DNA of 17,475 nucleotides from DASXTB01 sp036505615 (GTDB lineage: Bacteria > Acidobacteriota > UBA6911 > JACQSX01), in the NCBI GenBank assembly GCA_036505615.1, contig DASXTB010000351.1:1-17475 (forward strand), given 5' to 3'. Position 1 is the stretch's first letter, and every line of letters begins with the position of its first letter. The position numbers and the translations under genes are program-made. Below, piece after piece: positions 1-8,877 of this stretch. The notes beneath the pieces are model-generated. The model worked only from the letters and a program-made list of their open reading frames with translations, did not search any database and was not told the origin of the DNA.

Positions 1-177
1 TATGTTTCACTACAGCAGCTGGACGATAGAGTGCTAGTGACCTACCGACACATGCACATCCGTGAACTGGATACCATCACGGGAAAGACTCTGCCGATTC
101 TAAAGCCTGCTGTGGAAAGCAGTGGTGCGGTGAAAGAAAGAAAAAAAGCGCCAAAAAAAGAAAGAAAAAAGGCCTGA
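1..177 (+). CDS. C-terminal fragment of a probable transposase/integrase (5' end outside the window)
   Basis: An open frame runs from the window edge to a TGA at 175-177 and gives 58 residues. It reads YVSLQQLDDRVLVTYRHMH and continues to a very basic lysine/arginine-rich tail (KERKKAPKKERKKA). The fragment has no catalytic motif, so the family cannot be read directly. I call it a transposase for two reasons. A short beta-rich segment followed by a basic tail is typical of DDE transposase C-termini (ISNCY- or IS21-like). Also, two 21-bp direct repeats resembling multiple terminal transposase-binding sites lie just downstream (261-305). It could instead be the end of an unrelated DNA-binding protein. 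The stop codon and frame are seen; the function is inferred. Confidence 0.5.
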   Translation, partial: YVSLQQLDDRVLVTYRHMHIRELDTITGKTLPILKPAVESSGAVKERKKAPKKERKKA

Positions 178-183
178 TGGAAA

Positions 184-220
184 AGTGGAAAACCGCCTAA
201 AAAACAGTCGGTTTCCCACT
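184..220 (+). terminator. Inverted repeat after the truncated gene, possible terminator
   Basis: Two 12-nt arms (184-195 and 209-220; AGTGGAAAACCG and CGGTTTCCCACT) pair with one mismatch around a 13-nt loop, 7 nt after the stop codon. There is no U-tract downstream, so it is either a weak or Rho-assisted terminator or part of the insertion-sequence end. Confidence 0.35.
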
Positions 221-260
221 TTCCCACAGGCCCTACTACTGGTGGTAGTTATGCTGGAAG

Positions 261-305
261 TGTAAAGGATGTCCTGATACAACCTGTAAAGGATCTCTTG
301 ACACA
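261..305. mobile_element. Putative insertion-sequence terminus with two 21-bp direct repeats
   Basis: Two 21-nt copies start at 261 and 285 (24-nt periodicity) and match at 18 of 21 positions. Both begin TGTAAAGGAT; the outer one ends in TTGACACA. Phased terminal repeats inside an IS end, with the outermost copy finishing in ...CA, are characteristic of IS21-type and some related elements. With the transposase-like fragment just upstream, this is probably the right end of an IS, with its boundary near 303-305. The left end lies outside the window, so the matching inverted terminal repeat and target duplication cannot be checked. Confidence 0.45.
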
Positions 306-318
306 CAACACGAAGCGG

Positions 319-506
319 ACCCCGGGGTTACGAAGAAAAATAAACGGGAGCCCGCCTTGGCGGGCGACAGAAAAAGCAGATGCCACTACGGACACGAGGG
401 TTTATCGCGTGCAGGTAACAAGGGAACTCATCGCTAGGCGCCATAGAATACCTGTCGCCCGCTGTCGCGGGCTCCAAATGTTTTTGTTTCCCTAAACCCC
501 GGGTTT
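319..506. repeat. Nested palindromic block
   Basis: Two 24-nt arms, 347-370 and 452-475, are reverse complements at 20 of 24 positions. The left arm contains its own hairpin (GCCCGCC-TT-GGCGGGC, 350-365). Outside these arms CCCCGGGG-type words (320-327 and 496-503) also pair roughly. No coding sequence is convincing here; the short open frames on both strands only reflect palindrome composition. The block starts about 15 nt after the presumed IS end. Confidence 0.6.
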
Positions 507-645
507 CGCTTCGCTCCACCCGGGGCTACATGCTTTCGCCCGCTTCGCGGGCTGGCCGCTTCAGCGGCCAGGAGACGGCCCTCAGGCCGTCTCTCCACTC
601 CCAAAAATGTATAAACTCTAGGGAGACGCACCACCGGCGCGTCTC
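498..645. repeat. Cluster of five short GC-rich hairpins (REP-like)
   Basis: Five consecutive perfect or near-perfect stem-loops are visible: about 497-526 (CCCGGGT/ACCCGGG around a TTCGCTTCGCTCC loop), 538-552 (GCCCGC-TTC-GCGGGC), 553-570 (TGGCCGCT-TC-AGCGGCCA), 572-593 (GAGACGGCC-CTCA-GGCCGTCTC) and 623-645 (GAGACGC...GCGTCTC). They resemble repetitive extragenic palindromes. The 572-593 stem recurs exactly at 15817-15838 with a different loop. From 646 to the next gene I see only one further repeat, at 728-769. Confidence 0.65.
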
Positions 646-727
646 TACAGACACGGATCGCATCCTACGGTATTAGATTATCACCTTGGCCTCGCTCTCC
701 TCCTGGGATAAATTCTGGTCTTGGAAC

Positions 728-769
728 GTGAGAAAAAAGCAGAACCGCGGCCGTCAGGGCGCGCGCGGA
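728..769. repeat. Solitary arm of the 12656-12831 foldback family
   Basis: This segment (GTGAGAAAAAAGCAGAACCG, then a GCGC-rich half) aligns along its full length to the left arm at 12662-12701, differing by a 2-nt indel and two substitutions. Unlike that element it has no inverted partner nearby. It lies about 90 nt upstream of the lipoprotein start codon. Confidence 0.65.
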
Positions 770-860
770 GAATGTTTGTCCATTGCTCGTCACCCTGAAA
801 ATGCTGCGGACTGGCTTAGAGAAATTTTTCCTCACATTCCTGAGCAGGTGGAGCACAGAA

Positions 861-1922
861 ATGAATAGGACGAGATGGTTTGTTTGGATGGCGATGGTTT
901 GGGCGGCGTGCAGCGAGGGCGGCAGCAACAATTCGCCGCCAAATTTCCTGGGACCCTTGCAGGATGCCCGGGAAAAGCATCTTAGGAATATCCGTCAACT
1001 CACCGCTGGCGGCGAAAATGCCGAAGCCTATTTTGACTTCCAAGGGAAGCGGCTGATCTATCAGTCCACGCACCCTCCATTTCAGTGCGATCAGATTTTC
1101 ATGCATGAATTGACGACCGGAGAAGTGAAGCTGCTCAGCACCGGCAAGGGAAGAACCACCTGCGGCTATTTCCTGCGCGACGGAAAGCATGTGATCTATT
1201 CTTCCACGCATCTTGCGTCACAGAATTGCCCGCAGCGGCCCAGCTTCGAACACGGTTATGTGTGGGCCATTTATAAGAGCTACGACATTTTCCAGGCGGA
1301 TCTGAACGGCCACATCACGCGCCAGTTGACGCGGACGGAGGGGTACGACGCCGAAGCAACAGTGAGCCCGAACGGAAAGCGCATCGTCTTTACGTCCATT
1401 CGCGATGGCGATCTGGAGATTTATTCGATGAACCTGGATGGAAGCGACGTGCGCCGCCTGACATATGAGCCCGGATATGACGGCGGAGCATTTTATTCAC
1501 CGGACAGCCGGCAAATTGTCTACCGTGGATCCAGGCCGGCCGGCGCGGAGCTGGAGCGTTACCGAGTGCTGCTCAAAGATGCGCTCGTCGAACCGGGCCA
1601 GCTGGAGATATACGTGATGGACGCCGACGGATCGCATAAGAGACAGGTCACCCATTATGGCGCCGCGAGCTTCGCGCCCTACTTCCATCCGTCGGGCAAG
1701 AAGATCATATTCGCCAGCAATATGAACGATCCCTCGGGACGGAATTTCGATCTTTACCTTGTGAATTTGGACGGTACGGGGCTGGAGCGAATCACGTTCA
1801 ATGAAACTTTTGATGGTTTCCCCATGTTCAGTCCCGATGGGAAACAACTGGTGTTCGCTTCCAATCGCAACGGCAAGCAGCGGGGCGAGACGAATGTGTT
1901 CCTGGCTGATTGGGTTGAATGA
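861..1922 (+). CDS. TolB-like PD40 beta-propeller lipoprotein
   Basis: This predicted protein has 353 residues. I chose the ATG at 861 because it places a lipoprotein signal at the N-terminus: MNRTRW, a hydrophobic stretch, then a WAAC lipobox with Cys17. A GGTGGAG ribosome-binding site lies 8 nt upstream. The upstream in-frame start at 783 would bury this signal. The mature protein consists of PD40/TolB propeller blades. Four or more copies of the S-P-D/N-G-K/R-x-I/L-V/I-F/Y-x-S signature are visible, for example SPNGKRIVFTS, SPDSRQIVYRG, HPSGKKIIFAS and SPDGKQLVFAS, followed by LY/IYxMNLDGS elements. It is probably an outer-membrane- or periplasm-anchored propeller that binds proteins or glycans; no catalytic site is evident. 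It is not TolB itself, because the TolB N-terminal domain and tol-pal genes are absent. It is convergent with rodA, and the two stops are separated only by a foldback element. Confidence 0.85.
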   Translation: MNRTRWFVWMAMVWAACSEGGSNNSPPNFLGPLQDAREKHLRNIRQLTAGGENAEAYFDFQGKRLIYQSTHPPFQCDQIFMHELTTGEVKLLSTGKGRTTCGYFLRDGKHVIYSSTHLASQNCPQRPSFEHGYVWAIYKSYDIFQADLNGHITRQLTRTEGYDAEATVSPNGKRIVFTSIRDGDLEIYSMNLDGSDVRRLTYEPGYDGGAFYSPDSRQIVYRGSRPAGAELERYRVLLKDALVEPGQLEIYVMDADGSHKRQVTHYGAASFAPYFHPSGKKIIFASNMNDPSGRNFDLYLVNLDGTGLERITFNETFDGFPMFSPDGKQLVFASNRNGKQRGETNVFLADWVE

Positions 1923-1924
1923 TT

Positions 1925-2055
1925 AATGCGTAATGGGACACGGATGACGCCGATGACACGGAAGGGCATCTCTCCGCTGGGGAAGCGCCTATCTCCAAAA
2001 AAGTCAGGAGATGCCCTTCCGTGTCATCGGCGTTATCCGTGTCCCATTACGCATT
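1925..2055. repeat. Foldback element A between convergent genes (48-bp arms)
   Basis: The left arm 1925-1972 and right arm 2008-2055 are reverse complements at 47 of 48 positions, around a 35-nt core. The arms carry ACACGGA/ACGCCGA words at 9-nt spacing, plus unshared flanking sequence (AATGCGTAATGG outside, AGGGCATCTC inside). It begins 2 nt after the lipoprotein stop and overlaps the first base of the rodA stop (2055-2057). It would form a very stable hairpin in either transcript and probably serves as a bidirectional terminator, though no U-tract follows. The core resembles that of element B (10214-10328). Confidence 0.8.
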
Positions 2056-3143
2056 CAATAAAAGAATCGCCGTACCTGCACGTTCATGATCAGGCCCATG
2101 CCAATGAACGTCGCCATCATCGAAGATCCGCCAAAGCTCAAGAAAGGAAGAGGGATGCCGGCAATGGGCATCACTCCGATGTCCATCCCGACATTGATAA
2201 AAATGTGGAACGTAATCAGCGAGGCTACCCCCACGATTAGAAGCATACCGAGGCGATCGCGCGCCGTGCGAGCATAGTTAAAAATCCGCCAAAGCAACCA
2301 GAAGTAGAGCCCCAAGACCACCAGGGCGCCCATCAGCCCTGTTTCTTCTACCAGTACGGAAAAAATGAAATCGGTATGGCGCGCCGGAAGAAACCCAAGC
2401 TGGCTTTGCGTCCCGCGGAACAGCCCCTTGCCGAGAAGTCCTCCGGAACCAATGGCGATTCTGGATTGCTGCGCCTGATAGCCAATACCTCTCGGATCCA
2501 GTTCGGGATTAAAGGTGACTCTGATCCGCTGGCGCTGGTACTCCTTCAAAGATATCCACCCCAGCGGCGCAAGGCAGAGCACGGCCAGCAGGGTGATCAA
2601 TATCAGTTTTTTCTTCACTCCACAGACAACCGCGAGCGCCGCAAAGATCGGTGCGAAAGTCATCGCCGATCCCAGATCTCCCTGCAGGAGCACCAGCAGC
2701 GTGGGGATAAAGGCGATGGCCGCAGCCAGGATAGTTTCCAGCAGCGAGAGCTGCTCCCGTGTAACGCGGGAGAAAAAACTGGCCAGCGCCAGGATGGCGG
2801 CTATTTTTACAAACTCGGACGGCTGCAGAGACATGCCCGCGATGCGAAACCAGCTCTTATTGCCGTGGACTTCCTTTCCGAAGACCAGCACAGCCAGCAG
2901 AAACAGTAGAGCAAAGCCGTAAAAGAAGTGGGCATAATCCGCCAGTGTATGGTAGTCAATCATCAATACCATCACAAACAGGATCAAGCCGCTGGCCAGC
3001 CAGACTACTTGCCGCCACAGATAAAACGTATTTGCTGAATCCCGAGTCGCGCTATAGATAAATACGATGCCGATGCCGGATAAAGCCACGACGATCAGCA
3101 GGGTGATCCAGTCAAATTCAGAGAAAAAGCGGCGGTTAATCAT
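2055..3143 (-). CDS. rodA: RodA, SEDS-family peptidoglycan glycosyltransferase
   Basis: The protein has 362 residues, the usual RodA length, with about ten hydrophobic membrane segments. RodA polymerises lipid II into glycan strands during lateral wall growth, paired with PBP2. Family signatures are clear: LQPSEFVKIA (106-115), LQGDLGSA (153-160), the GSGGLLGKG loop (232-240) and RHTDFIFSVLVEE (255-267). Asp258 in HTDF matches the essential SEDS aspartate. The ending PFLSFGGSS is conserved in SEDS proteins. It is the last gene of the elongasome operon, downstream of mrdA. No Shine-Dalgarno is visible before the ATG at 3141-3143; the AATCCGC repeat array runs directly into the start codon. Its stop codon overlaps foldback element A. 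Confidence 0.95.
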   Translation of the reverse strand: MINRRFFSEFDWITLLIVVALSGIGIVFIYSATRDSANTFYLWRQVVWLASGLILFVMVLMIDYHTLADYAHFFYGFALLFLLAVLVFGKEVHGNKSWFRIAGMSLQPSEFVKIAAILALASFFSRVTREQLSLLETILAAAIAFIPTLLVLLQGDLGSAMTFAPIFAALAVVCGVKKKLILITLLAVLCLAPLGWISLKEYQRQRIRVTFNPELDPRGIGYQAQQSRIAIGSGGLLGKGLFRGTQSQLGFLPARHTDFIFSVLVEETGLMGALVVLGLYFWLLWRIFNYARTARDRLGMLLIVGVASLITFHIFINVGMDIGVMPIAGIPLPFLSFGGSSMMATFIGMGLIMNVQVRRFFY

Positions 3144-3394
3144 TCAATTGCGGATTTCGGATTGCGGATTAATCGATTGCGGATTGCGGATTTCGGACTG
3201 CGGATTGGGAGCAGAATTCTCGCTTTCAGAGATGCCAAAGACTTGCCGCGAGTGTGGCGGAGCCGAGAGCGACTCTCACAATATGTGTAATGCCCATTCC
3301 GCAATCCGAAATCCACAATCCGCAGTTGATTAACCGCAATCCGTAATCCAAAATCCGCAAAAGCGTAATCCGCAATCCGCAATCCGAAATCCGC
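3143..3394. repeat. Foldback element D: inverted (AATCCGC)n heptamer arrays between mrdA and rodA
   Basis: The left arm (about 3150-3206) is made of GCGGATT/TCGGATT heptamers with one 8-nt interruption (AATCGATT at 3171-3178). The right arm (3296-3394) has about 14 complementary AATCCGC-type heptamers, with one 8-nt unit at 3359-3366. Between them is a unique core of about 90 nt. The element fills the whole gap between the mrdA stop (3405-3407) and the rodA start (3143). In the operon mRNA it would form a long hairpin just before the rodA start. The pure 7-nt period and absence of spacers exclude a CRISPR array. Confidence 0.85.
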
Positions 3395-3404
3395 ATTCGG
3401 GAGC

Positions 3405-5249
3405 CTACTTCATTGCCACGGTGTTCAGGCTTGGCTGGGAGTCTCTTTTGGGGCTCTGTAATCTTTCATAGTAAGCGCGGAAAATCGCGCCGGCGATGGG
3501 GGCAGAGGCTTGACCGCCGTACCCTCCCCGCTGTATCAGGACCGCCACTACAATCTGGGGATCGTTTTTGGGGGCGAAACCGACAAACCAGGCGTTGTTA
3601 TCAAAGTCGCTGCGCTTTGCACCGGTCAGTTTTTGGCGGCTGGCGGCGCTGATCGTCTGCGCTGTGCCCGTTTTTCCGCAAACGTCAAACCCGGGCACTG
3701 CTGCCGCGTGGCCCGTCCCGCCCGCGTTGACGACTCCCCACATGCTGTTTCGCAGAAATTCGATGTTCTTATTGTCCCAGGCGTATTCCACGGCTTTGAA
3801 CTTGGAATTGTTGTCGGGGTGGGGAATTCGTACCAGGTGCGGTGCGGCGAAATGGCCGCCCAGCGCAATGCCGCCGATGGCCCGCGCCATCTGGATCGGC
3901 GTAATGCTCACCGCACCCTGGCCTATGGCTACAGAAATGGTTTCTCCTGCGTACCATTTCTGGCCGTACGTCCGCTGCTTCCATTCGGCCGACGGCATCA
4001 CCCCGGAAATTTCATTGGGAAGGTCAATTCCAGTTGGGACGCCCAATCCTGCCATGTGCGCATAGCTGCTGATCGTGTCGATCCCCATGTTCATTCCCAG
4101 CCGATAGAAGAAAACGTTGCACGATTGCACGATCGCTTTCTGCAGATCGACAAAGCCGTGCCCGCCTTCGTGACAGCGGAAGTAGTGGCCGTAAAGAGTG
4201 GCTCCTCCGCCGCACACAACCGACGTGCGAGGCGTCGCCAACCCTTTCTCAAGGGCGGCAATCGTCATCACAACCTTAAACACAGAGCCGGGCGAGAAGC
4301 TGCTCTGAGTGACCCGGTTCTGCATGGGATTGTCGGGATTCTCCACCAGCTCTTTCCACTCGTCTGCCGTGATGCGGACTGCAAAGCGGTTGGGGTCGAA
4401 ATCCGGTTTGCTCACCAAGGCCAGTACTTCGCCGTTTCGTGGGTCCATGGCGACGACTGCCCCGACCTTGTCCTCCATCTGCGCTTCGGCGACCATCTGC
4501 AGGTCCAGATCCAGCGTTAGATTCAGTTCCTGGCCGACTGTCCAGGGAGATTCCTCGAGACTCCCTTTCTCCCTGCCGACGCTGTTTACCAGCACCTTCT
4601 TTTGCCCATCGATGCCGGTGAGGGTGCGATTGTAAGTGCGCTCCAGGCCGAACTTCCCCACTATGTCACCCGGCTTGGAAGACCGATATTCCGAGCTTTT
4701 CAGCTGCGACTCGGATACTTCGCCGACATAGCCCAGAGCGTGCGCGGCCAGCGAACCGTAGCGGTAAAGGCGTTTGGGTTCTTCAAAGGTCTTGATTTCC
4801 GGATGCTCTGACTGGTGGCTCTGGAGATAGGCAATGTCCTCGAGATTGACATTCTCCTTGATGACAATGGGGTGAAACCGGGGATACCACCGGAATCTTT
4901 CCAGACGAGCGTCAAATTGCTCGCCGGAAATGATGTCGCCGTCCTCCAAAAAGCGGCGGGTCTTGGCCAGATCGGCAGCGCCATTCACTTCATCCCGGTA
5001 AATGACCAGGTTGACCGACTTAACGTTTTCGACCAAGGGCCGGCCCTCGCGGTCGAAGATGACCCCGCGAGGCGCGATCATTGGGATAATGCGCAGCCGG
5101 TTTTTCTCGGCCAGCCCCGCATAGTAAGAGTTTTCCAGGACAGTCAAGCGCCACAGCTGAATGACAAAGGTGGCAAAAATCAAACACACCACCAGCCTCA
5201 GTATAGGGACGCGATTCTGAAGCTGACGGTTGTCCTGATTAATGGGCAT
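3405..5249 (-). CDS. mrdA: Penicillin-binding protein 2 (elongasome transpeptidase)
   Basis: This 614-residue class B PBP has an N-terminal anchor (about 15-35), a PBP dimerisation/pedestal domain (from APRGVIFDREG at 59-69) and a C-terminal transpeptidase domain. All three active-site motifs are present: SVFK (Ser322 nucleophile, Lys325) in FSPGSVFKV, SCN (376-378) and KTG (526-528) in GKTGTAQT. It cross-links peptidoglycan in the periplasm during elongation and activates RodA. Length and motif spacing are normal. The ATG at 5247-5249 lies inside the end of mreD, overlapping by 11 nt, so translation is probably coupled. The protein ends in a hydrophilic tail. Confidence 0.95.
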   Translation of the reverse strand: MPINQDNRQLQNRVPILRLVVCLIFATFVIQLWRLTVLENSYYAGLAEKNRLRIIPMIAPRGVIFDREGRPLVENVKSVNLVIYRDEVNGAADLAKTRRFLEDGDIISGEQFDARLERFRWYPRFHPIVIKENVNLEDIAYLQSHQSEHPEIKTFEEPKRLYRYGSLAAHALGYVGEVSESQLKSSEYRSSKPGDIVGKFGLERTYNRTLTGIDGQKKVLVNSVGREKGSLEESPWTVGQELNLTLDLDLQMVAEAQMEDKVGAVVAMDPRNGEVLALVSKPDFDPNRFAVRITADEWKELVENPDNPMQNRVTQSSFSPGSVFKVVMTIAALEKGLATPRTSVVCGGGATLYGHYFRCHEGGHGFVDLQKAIVQSCNVFFYRLGMNMGIDTISSYAHMAGLGVPTGIDLPNEISGVMPSAEWKQRTYGQKWYAGETISVAIGQGAVSITPIQMARAIGGIALGGHFAAPHLVRIPHPDNNSKFKAVEYAWDNKNIEFLRNSMWGVVNAGGTGHAAAVPGFDVCGKTGTAQTISAASRQKLTGAKRSDFDNNAWFVGFAPKNDPQIVVAVLIQRGGYGGQASAPIAGAIFRAYYERLQSPKRDSQPSLNTVAMK

Positions 5250-5739
5250 AAGGCCGTGCCAGTTGTTTTTCTCTTCCCCGGCGAAATCTGTCTGCCATTT
5301 GAAATATTACCAAGGCTGCCGTCGAAGTGCAGGCGGCCTGGATAAGTGATGTCTGGAAAAAGTGGACCGGTAACGCCTGGTCCAAAGTATACAACAATCC
5401 GCCCGATATCGCTGAATTCAGAAGAGATGCGGCCAAGACAATGAAGAAGCGCAGCCACGTTGTCTCCAGCACCACAAACCGGCTAATCGTGGCGACCGTG
5501 AATCCCAGCGCGGTTTTCGAGAATCCGTTAATACCGATGGGGAGGTTATTTAGGACGTCCTGAATCGCGCCCGCGGCGAAGCCTCCGTAGGTGGCAGAGA
5601 GCTGAGACGCAATCAAACCAGTGTAGACCGAGTAGAGCAGGAACAGATCGACGTAAAGCAGAAACCGCAGATGTAGAGAGAAGAGAGCCTCGGCCAGGGT
5701 AATCGTCCCAATCACAGCCATATGCTTCAGAAGATTCAC
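5239..5739 (-). CDS. mreD: Rod shape-determining protein MreD
   Basis: The protein has 166 residues and is almost entirely hydrophobic, with about five membrane segments. It is the inner-membrane partner of MreC that helps position the elongasome. Sequence alone is weakly diagnostic, as is usual for MreD. The assignment rests on size, hydropathy, the AGAIQDVLNNLPIGINGFSK region (typical of the MreD cytoplasmic loop) and location between mreC and mrdA. The start is GTG at 5737-5739; the mreC TGA overlaps it as GTGA. The gene ends 11 nt inside mrdA. Confidence 0.88.
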   Translation of the reverse strand: MNLLKHMAVIGTITLAEALFSLHLRFLLYVDLFLLYSVYTGLIASQLSATYGGFAAGAIQDVLNNLPIGINGFSKTALGFTVATISRFVVLETTWLRFFIVLAASLLNSAISGGLLYTLDQALPVHFFQTSLIQAACTSTAALVIFQMADRFRRGREKQLARPYAH

Positions 5740-6559
5740 GGCTTCGGTGATGCATACCGATAGCCGGCCAGAACCAGCGCTTCCTGCAGGACGGCCAGGT
5801 CCGCCGCCGGCTTCACGGAAATATCCTTAAAAATCTGCGAACTGTTGCGAGTGCTGGTCACACGGCCGACCCGCAGGCCCGGGGGGTAGATGCGATCGGT
5901 TCCAGAAGTTGTCACCAAATCGCCAGGCTGTACCTGTTCCTGGTTGGAGATGTATTTGATGATTAGGTTGTCGCTGCCGTTGCCCTGGGCGATTCCCTGG
6001 ACTCGATTCTCACCTACCTGTACGCCTGCTCCTGCATTATTATTGGTGAGAAGCTCGACCTCCGCGGTGCCCGCTGTCACATTTACGATTCGGCCGACCA
6101 CTCCCACAGGGGTAATCACAGCGTCATTGAGGCGCACTCCATCATCACTCCCTATGTTCAAAAACCAAGAGTGGCGCCAAAACGGAGCGCTCTTGGCTAT
6201 CACTCGGGCGACCCGGGTGGAATACTGGAATTGTGCCTGGAACTTTTGATAATCCTGCAGCCGCGAGTGAAGCCGGTCCAGCTCTTCCAGCCGTTGCAAC
6301 TCCATGCGCAGGCTTGAGTTTTCCTGCTGCAGCCGGAGGTTTTGCTTGTGAGTTCCAATCAGGTTCACATAATCGTCCCATAGGTGGAAACTTTGCGCAA
6401 AAACGTAAGAAGTAGCCGAAAGGATGGGAGACAAAACCATGAGTGTCCAGCTTTTTAGAAGAATCTGGCCGGAAGGCTTGCGGATCTGAATGGAGAGCAA
6501 AAAGATATTGAGAATAAGCAGCGATACAAAATTGAGTATGGGGCGGTTTTGGATGCGGA

Positions 6560-6563
<4 letters not shown>
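5736..6563 (-). CDS. mreC: Rod shape-determining protein MreC
   Basis: The 275-residue protein has a short cytoplasmic N-terminus, one membrane segment (about 10-30, with a second hydrophobic stretch near 38-55), a coiled coil (about 70-115, rich in Leu/Glu/Gln: LRLQQENSSLRMELQRLEEL) and a periplasmic beta-barrel domain. The barrel shows conserved MreC signatures: GSDDGVRLNDAVITPVGVVG and QPGDLVTTSGTDRIYPPGLRVG. MreC links cytoplasmic MreB to periplasmic PBP2. The ATG at 6561-6563 overlaps the mreB TGA by 4 nt (ATGA), and its own TGA overlaps the GTG of mreD. Confidence 0.95.
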
Positions 6564-7585
<1,022 letters not shown>

Positions 7586-7596
7586 TTCAATCCTTG

Positions 7597-8877
7597 CTAA
7601 CCTGCGCCAGCCGCGACTCGCACCGTGTTTTTGAATGAGTTCTTAGCGTCATACATGGCGGTGTCCGCCAGTCGGATCAGTTCATCTACGGACGATCCGT
7701 GGTCCGGATACCCGGCAATACCGATGCTGATGGTGATACGGACATTGCGCTCTTTGTCCAATCCGAAAACGTGGGATTCCACGGATTTCCGAACGCGTTC
7801 TGCAATTGTCTCTGCGTCGCTGGGGCTGGTTTCCGTCAGGATGATGACGAATTCATCTCCCCCATAACGGACCACAACATCTGATTCGCGAACCAAGGAG
7901 GCAAATTGATGTCCGATTTCCACCAGTGTATCACTTCCCGCCAGATGTCCATGATTATCGTTGACGTTCTTAAACCAATCAATATCAATGAAGAGTATGG
8001 AGAAAGTCTTATTGTAGCGGGAACAGCGCCGGATTTCGTTTAGCAGGAACTGCCGCAGGTAACGGTAATTATAAAGAGAAGTGAGAGTGTCGGTAAAAGT
8101 CAGGCGTTCCTTCTCGATCAGCATGTCGATGTGGTGGAAGGCTGATCCAAGGAAAGGAGCCACGTCATGAAGAGGCGCGGCGCGATAAGAGCCGTCCGCA
8201 TCGAGTGTCTGGCCGCAGACGACGCCGTAGAACGCGCCATCCTTGATCAGTGGAACGCACAGCAGGTTGTCCGGCGCAAGTTTAGCGCTCGGCTTCGGTA
8301 CCGAGTCCTTACCCTGGGCGAATTCCTGCAGGCTGGAGAGTAACCGGCTCGGCTCCAGGTCCCAATCCGGAGAAGCAAACACCGTCTGCCAGTTCTGGTC
8401 TTTGTCCTGGGCATTGACGCACCAGCTGACACCGGAAAGCTGGTCCCGAAGTATCTCGTCCACCCACTGGCAGATGCTCTTGTAATCCTGCTGTTTTTCC
8501 AGAAGCTGCAGTATGTTCGAGGCGTGGACCACCAGGCTCTGCGGCAAGTACAACGGGTGGCTTTGTTCCAGTTCATCGAAAAAGTTTTCAGGAAAGGGAA
8601 GCCAAAAATGATCGGCATATCCGCGTCGCCGGGAACTACTTGACTCCTCCCGGCTGAAATGCGTCCCGAAACTTGCCAGGTGGGCGTGGGGGAACAGTTG
8701 TGAAAAAAAAGCGGCCGGCGGGATGCCGTCATCCCATTCGCACAGAACTGTATTGATGCGCCGCCGCTGGAACTGCGTCAGAGACTCCGCCCGCGAGGTT
8801 GGGTAAACCAGAACGGTCGGTGGTAGCGGCGCCAGGAGCTTTTCAGTTTCAGGATGGGAAAGCAGCGCCAGGATCAT
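7597..8877 (-). CDS. Diguanylate cyclase with degenerate N-terminal domain, GAF-like domain and GGDEF
   Basis: The protein has 426 residues. The C-terminal GGDEF domain (about 255-420) has FIDIDWFKNVND (296-307, metal and base contacts), the intact active site GGDEF (339-343), and an RESD inhibitory site (330-333) five residues before it. It should therefore make c-di-GMP and be feedback-inhibited. Residues about 115-250 look like a GAF-type sensor (CVPLIKDGAFYGVVCG). Residues 1-105 resemble a receiver-like fold without a clear phospho-acceptor aspartate; this part is uncertain. No membrane segments are visible. Its ATG overlaps the stop of the fecR-like gene by 4 nt (8874-8877), and mreB follows 11 nt later, placing c-di-GMP synthesis inside the cell-shape operon. 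Confidence 0.92.
   Translation of the reverse strand: MILALLSHPETEKLLAPLPPTVLVYPTSRAESLTQFQRRRINTVLCEWDDGIPPAAFFSQLFPHAHLASFGTHFSREESSSSRRRGYADHFWLPFPENFFDELEQSHPLYLPQSLVVHASNILQLLEKQQDYKSICQWVDEILRDQLSGVSWCVNAQDKDQNWQTVFASPDWDLEPSRLLSSLQEFAQGKDSVPKPSAKLAPDNLLCVPLIKDGAFYGVVCGQTLDADGSYRAAPLHDVAPFLGSAFHHIDMLIEKERLTFTDTLTSLYNYRYLRQFLLNEIRRCSRYNKTFSILFIDIDWFKNVNDNHGHLAGSDTLVEIGHQFASLVRESDVVVRYGGDEFVIILTETSPSDAETIAERVRKSVESHVFGLDKERNVRITISIGIAGYPDHGSSVDELIRLADTAMYDAKNSFKNTVRVAAGAG

Noticed and set aside
1..660. Integron or attachment-site array (many palindromes)
   Set aside because: No integrase, attC-like R/L box pattern or gene cassettes can be seen; the palindromes are short, GC-rich and REP-like.
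783..860. Upstream start for the PD40 lipoprotein (26 extra residues)
   Set aside because: It would place the lipobox 43 residues from the N-terminus; the ATG at 861 gives a normal lipoprotein signal and has its own ribosome-binding site.
1926..2240. 104-codon plus-strand open frame
   Set aside because: It consists of foldback element A plus sequence antisense to rodA, with no ribosome-binding site.
3143..3394. CRISPR-like array (regular AATCCGC repeats)
   Set aside because: Units are 7 nt in direct tandem with no spacers, the two halves are inverted relative to each other, and no cas genes are present.
3510..4520. 336-codon open frame on the plus strand
   Set aside because: It is fully antisense to mrdA, which has all PBP motifs; its translation shows no family pattern and it is a codon-composition shadow.
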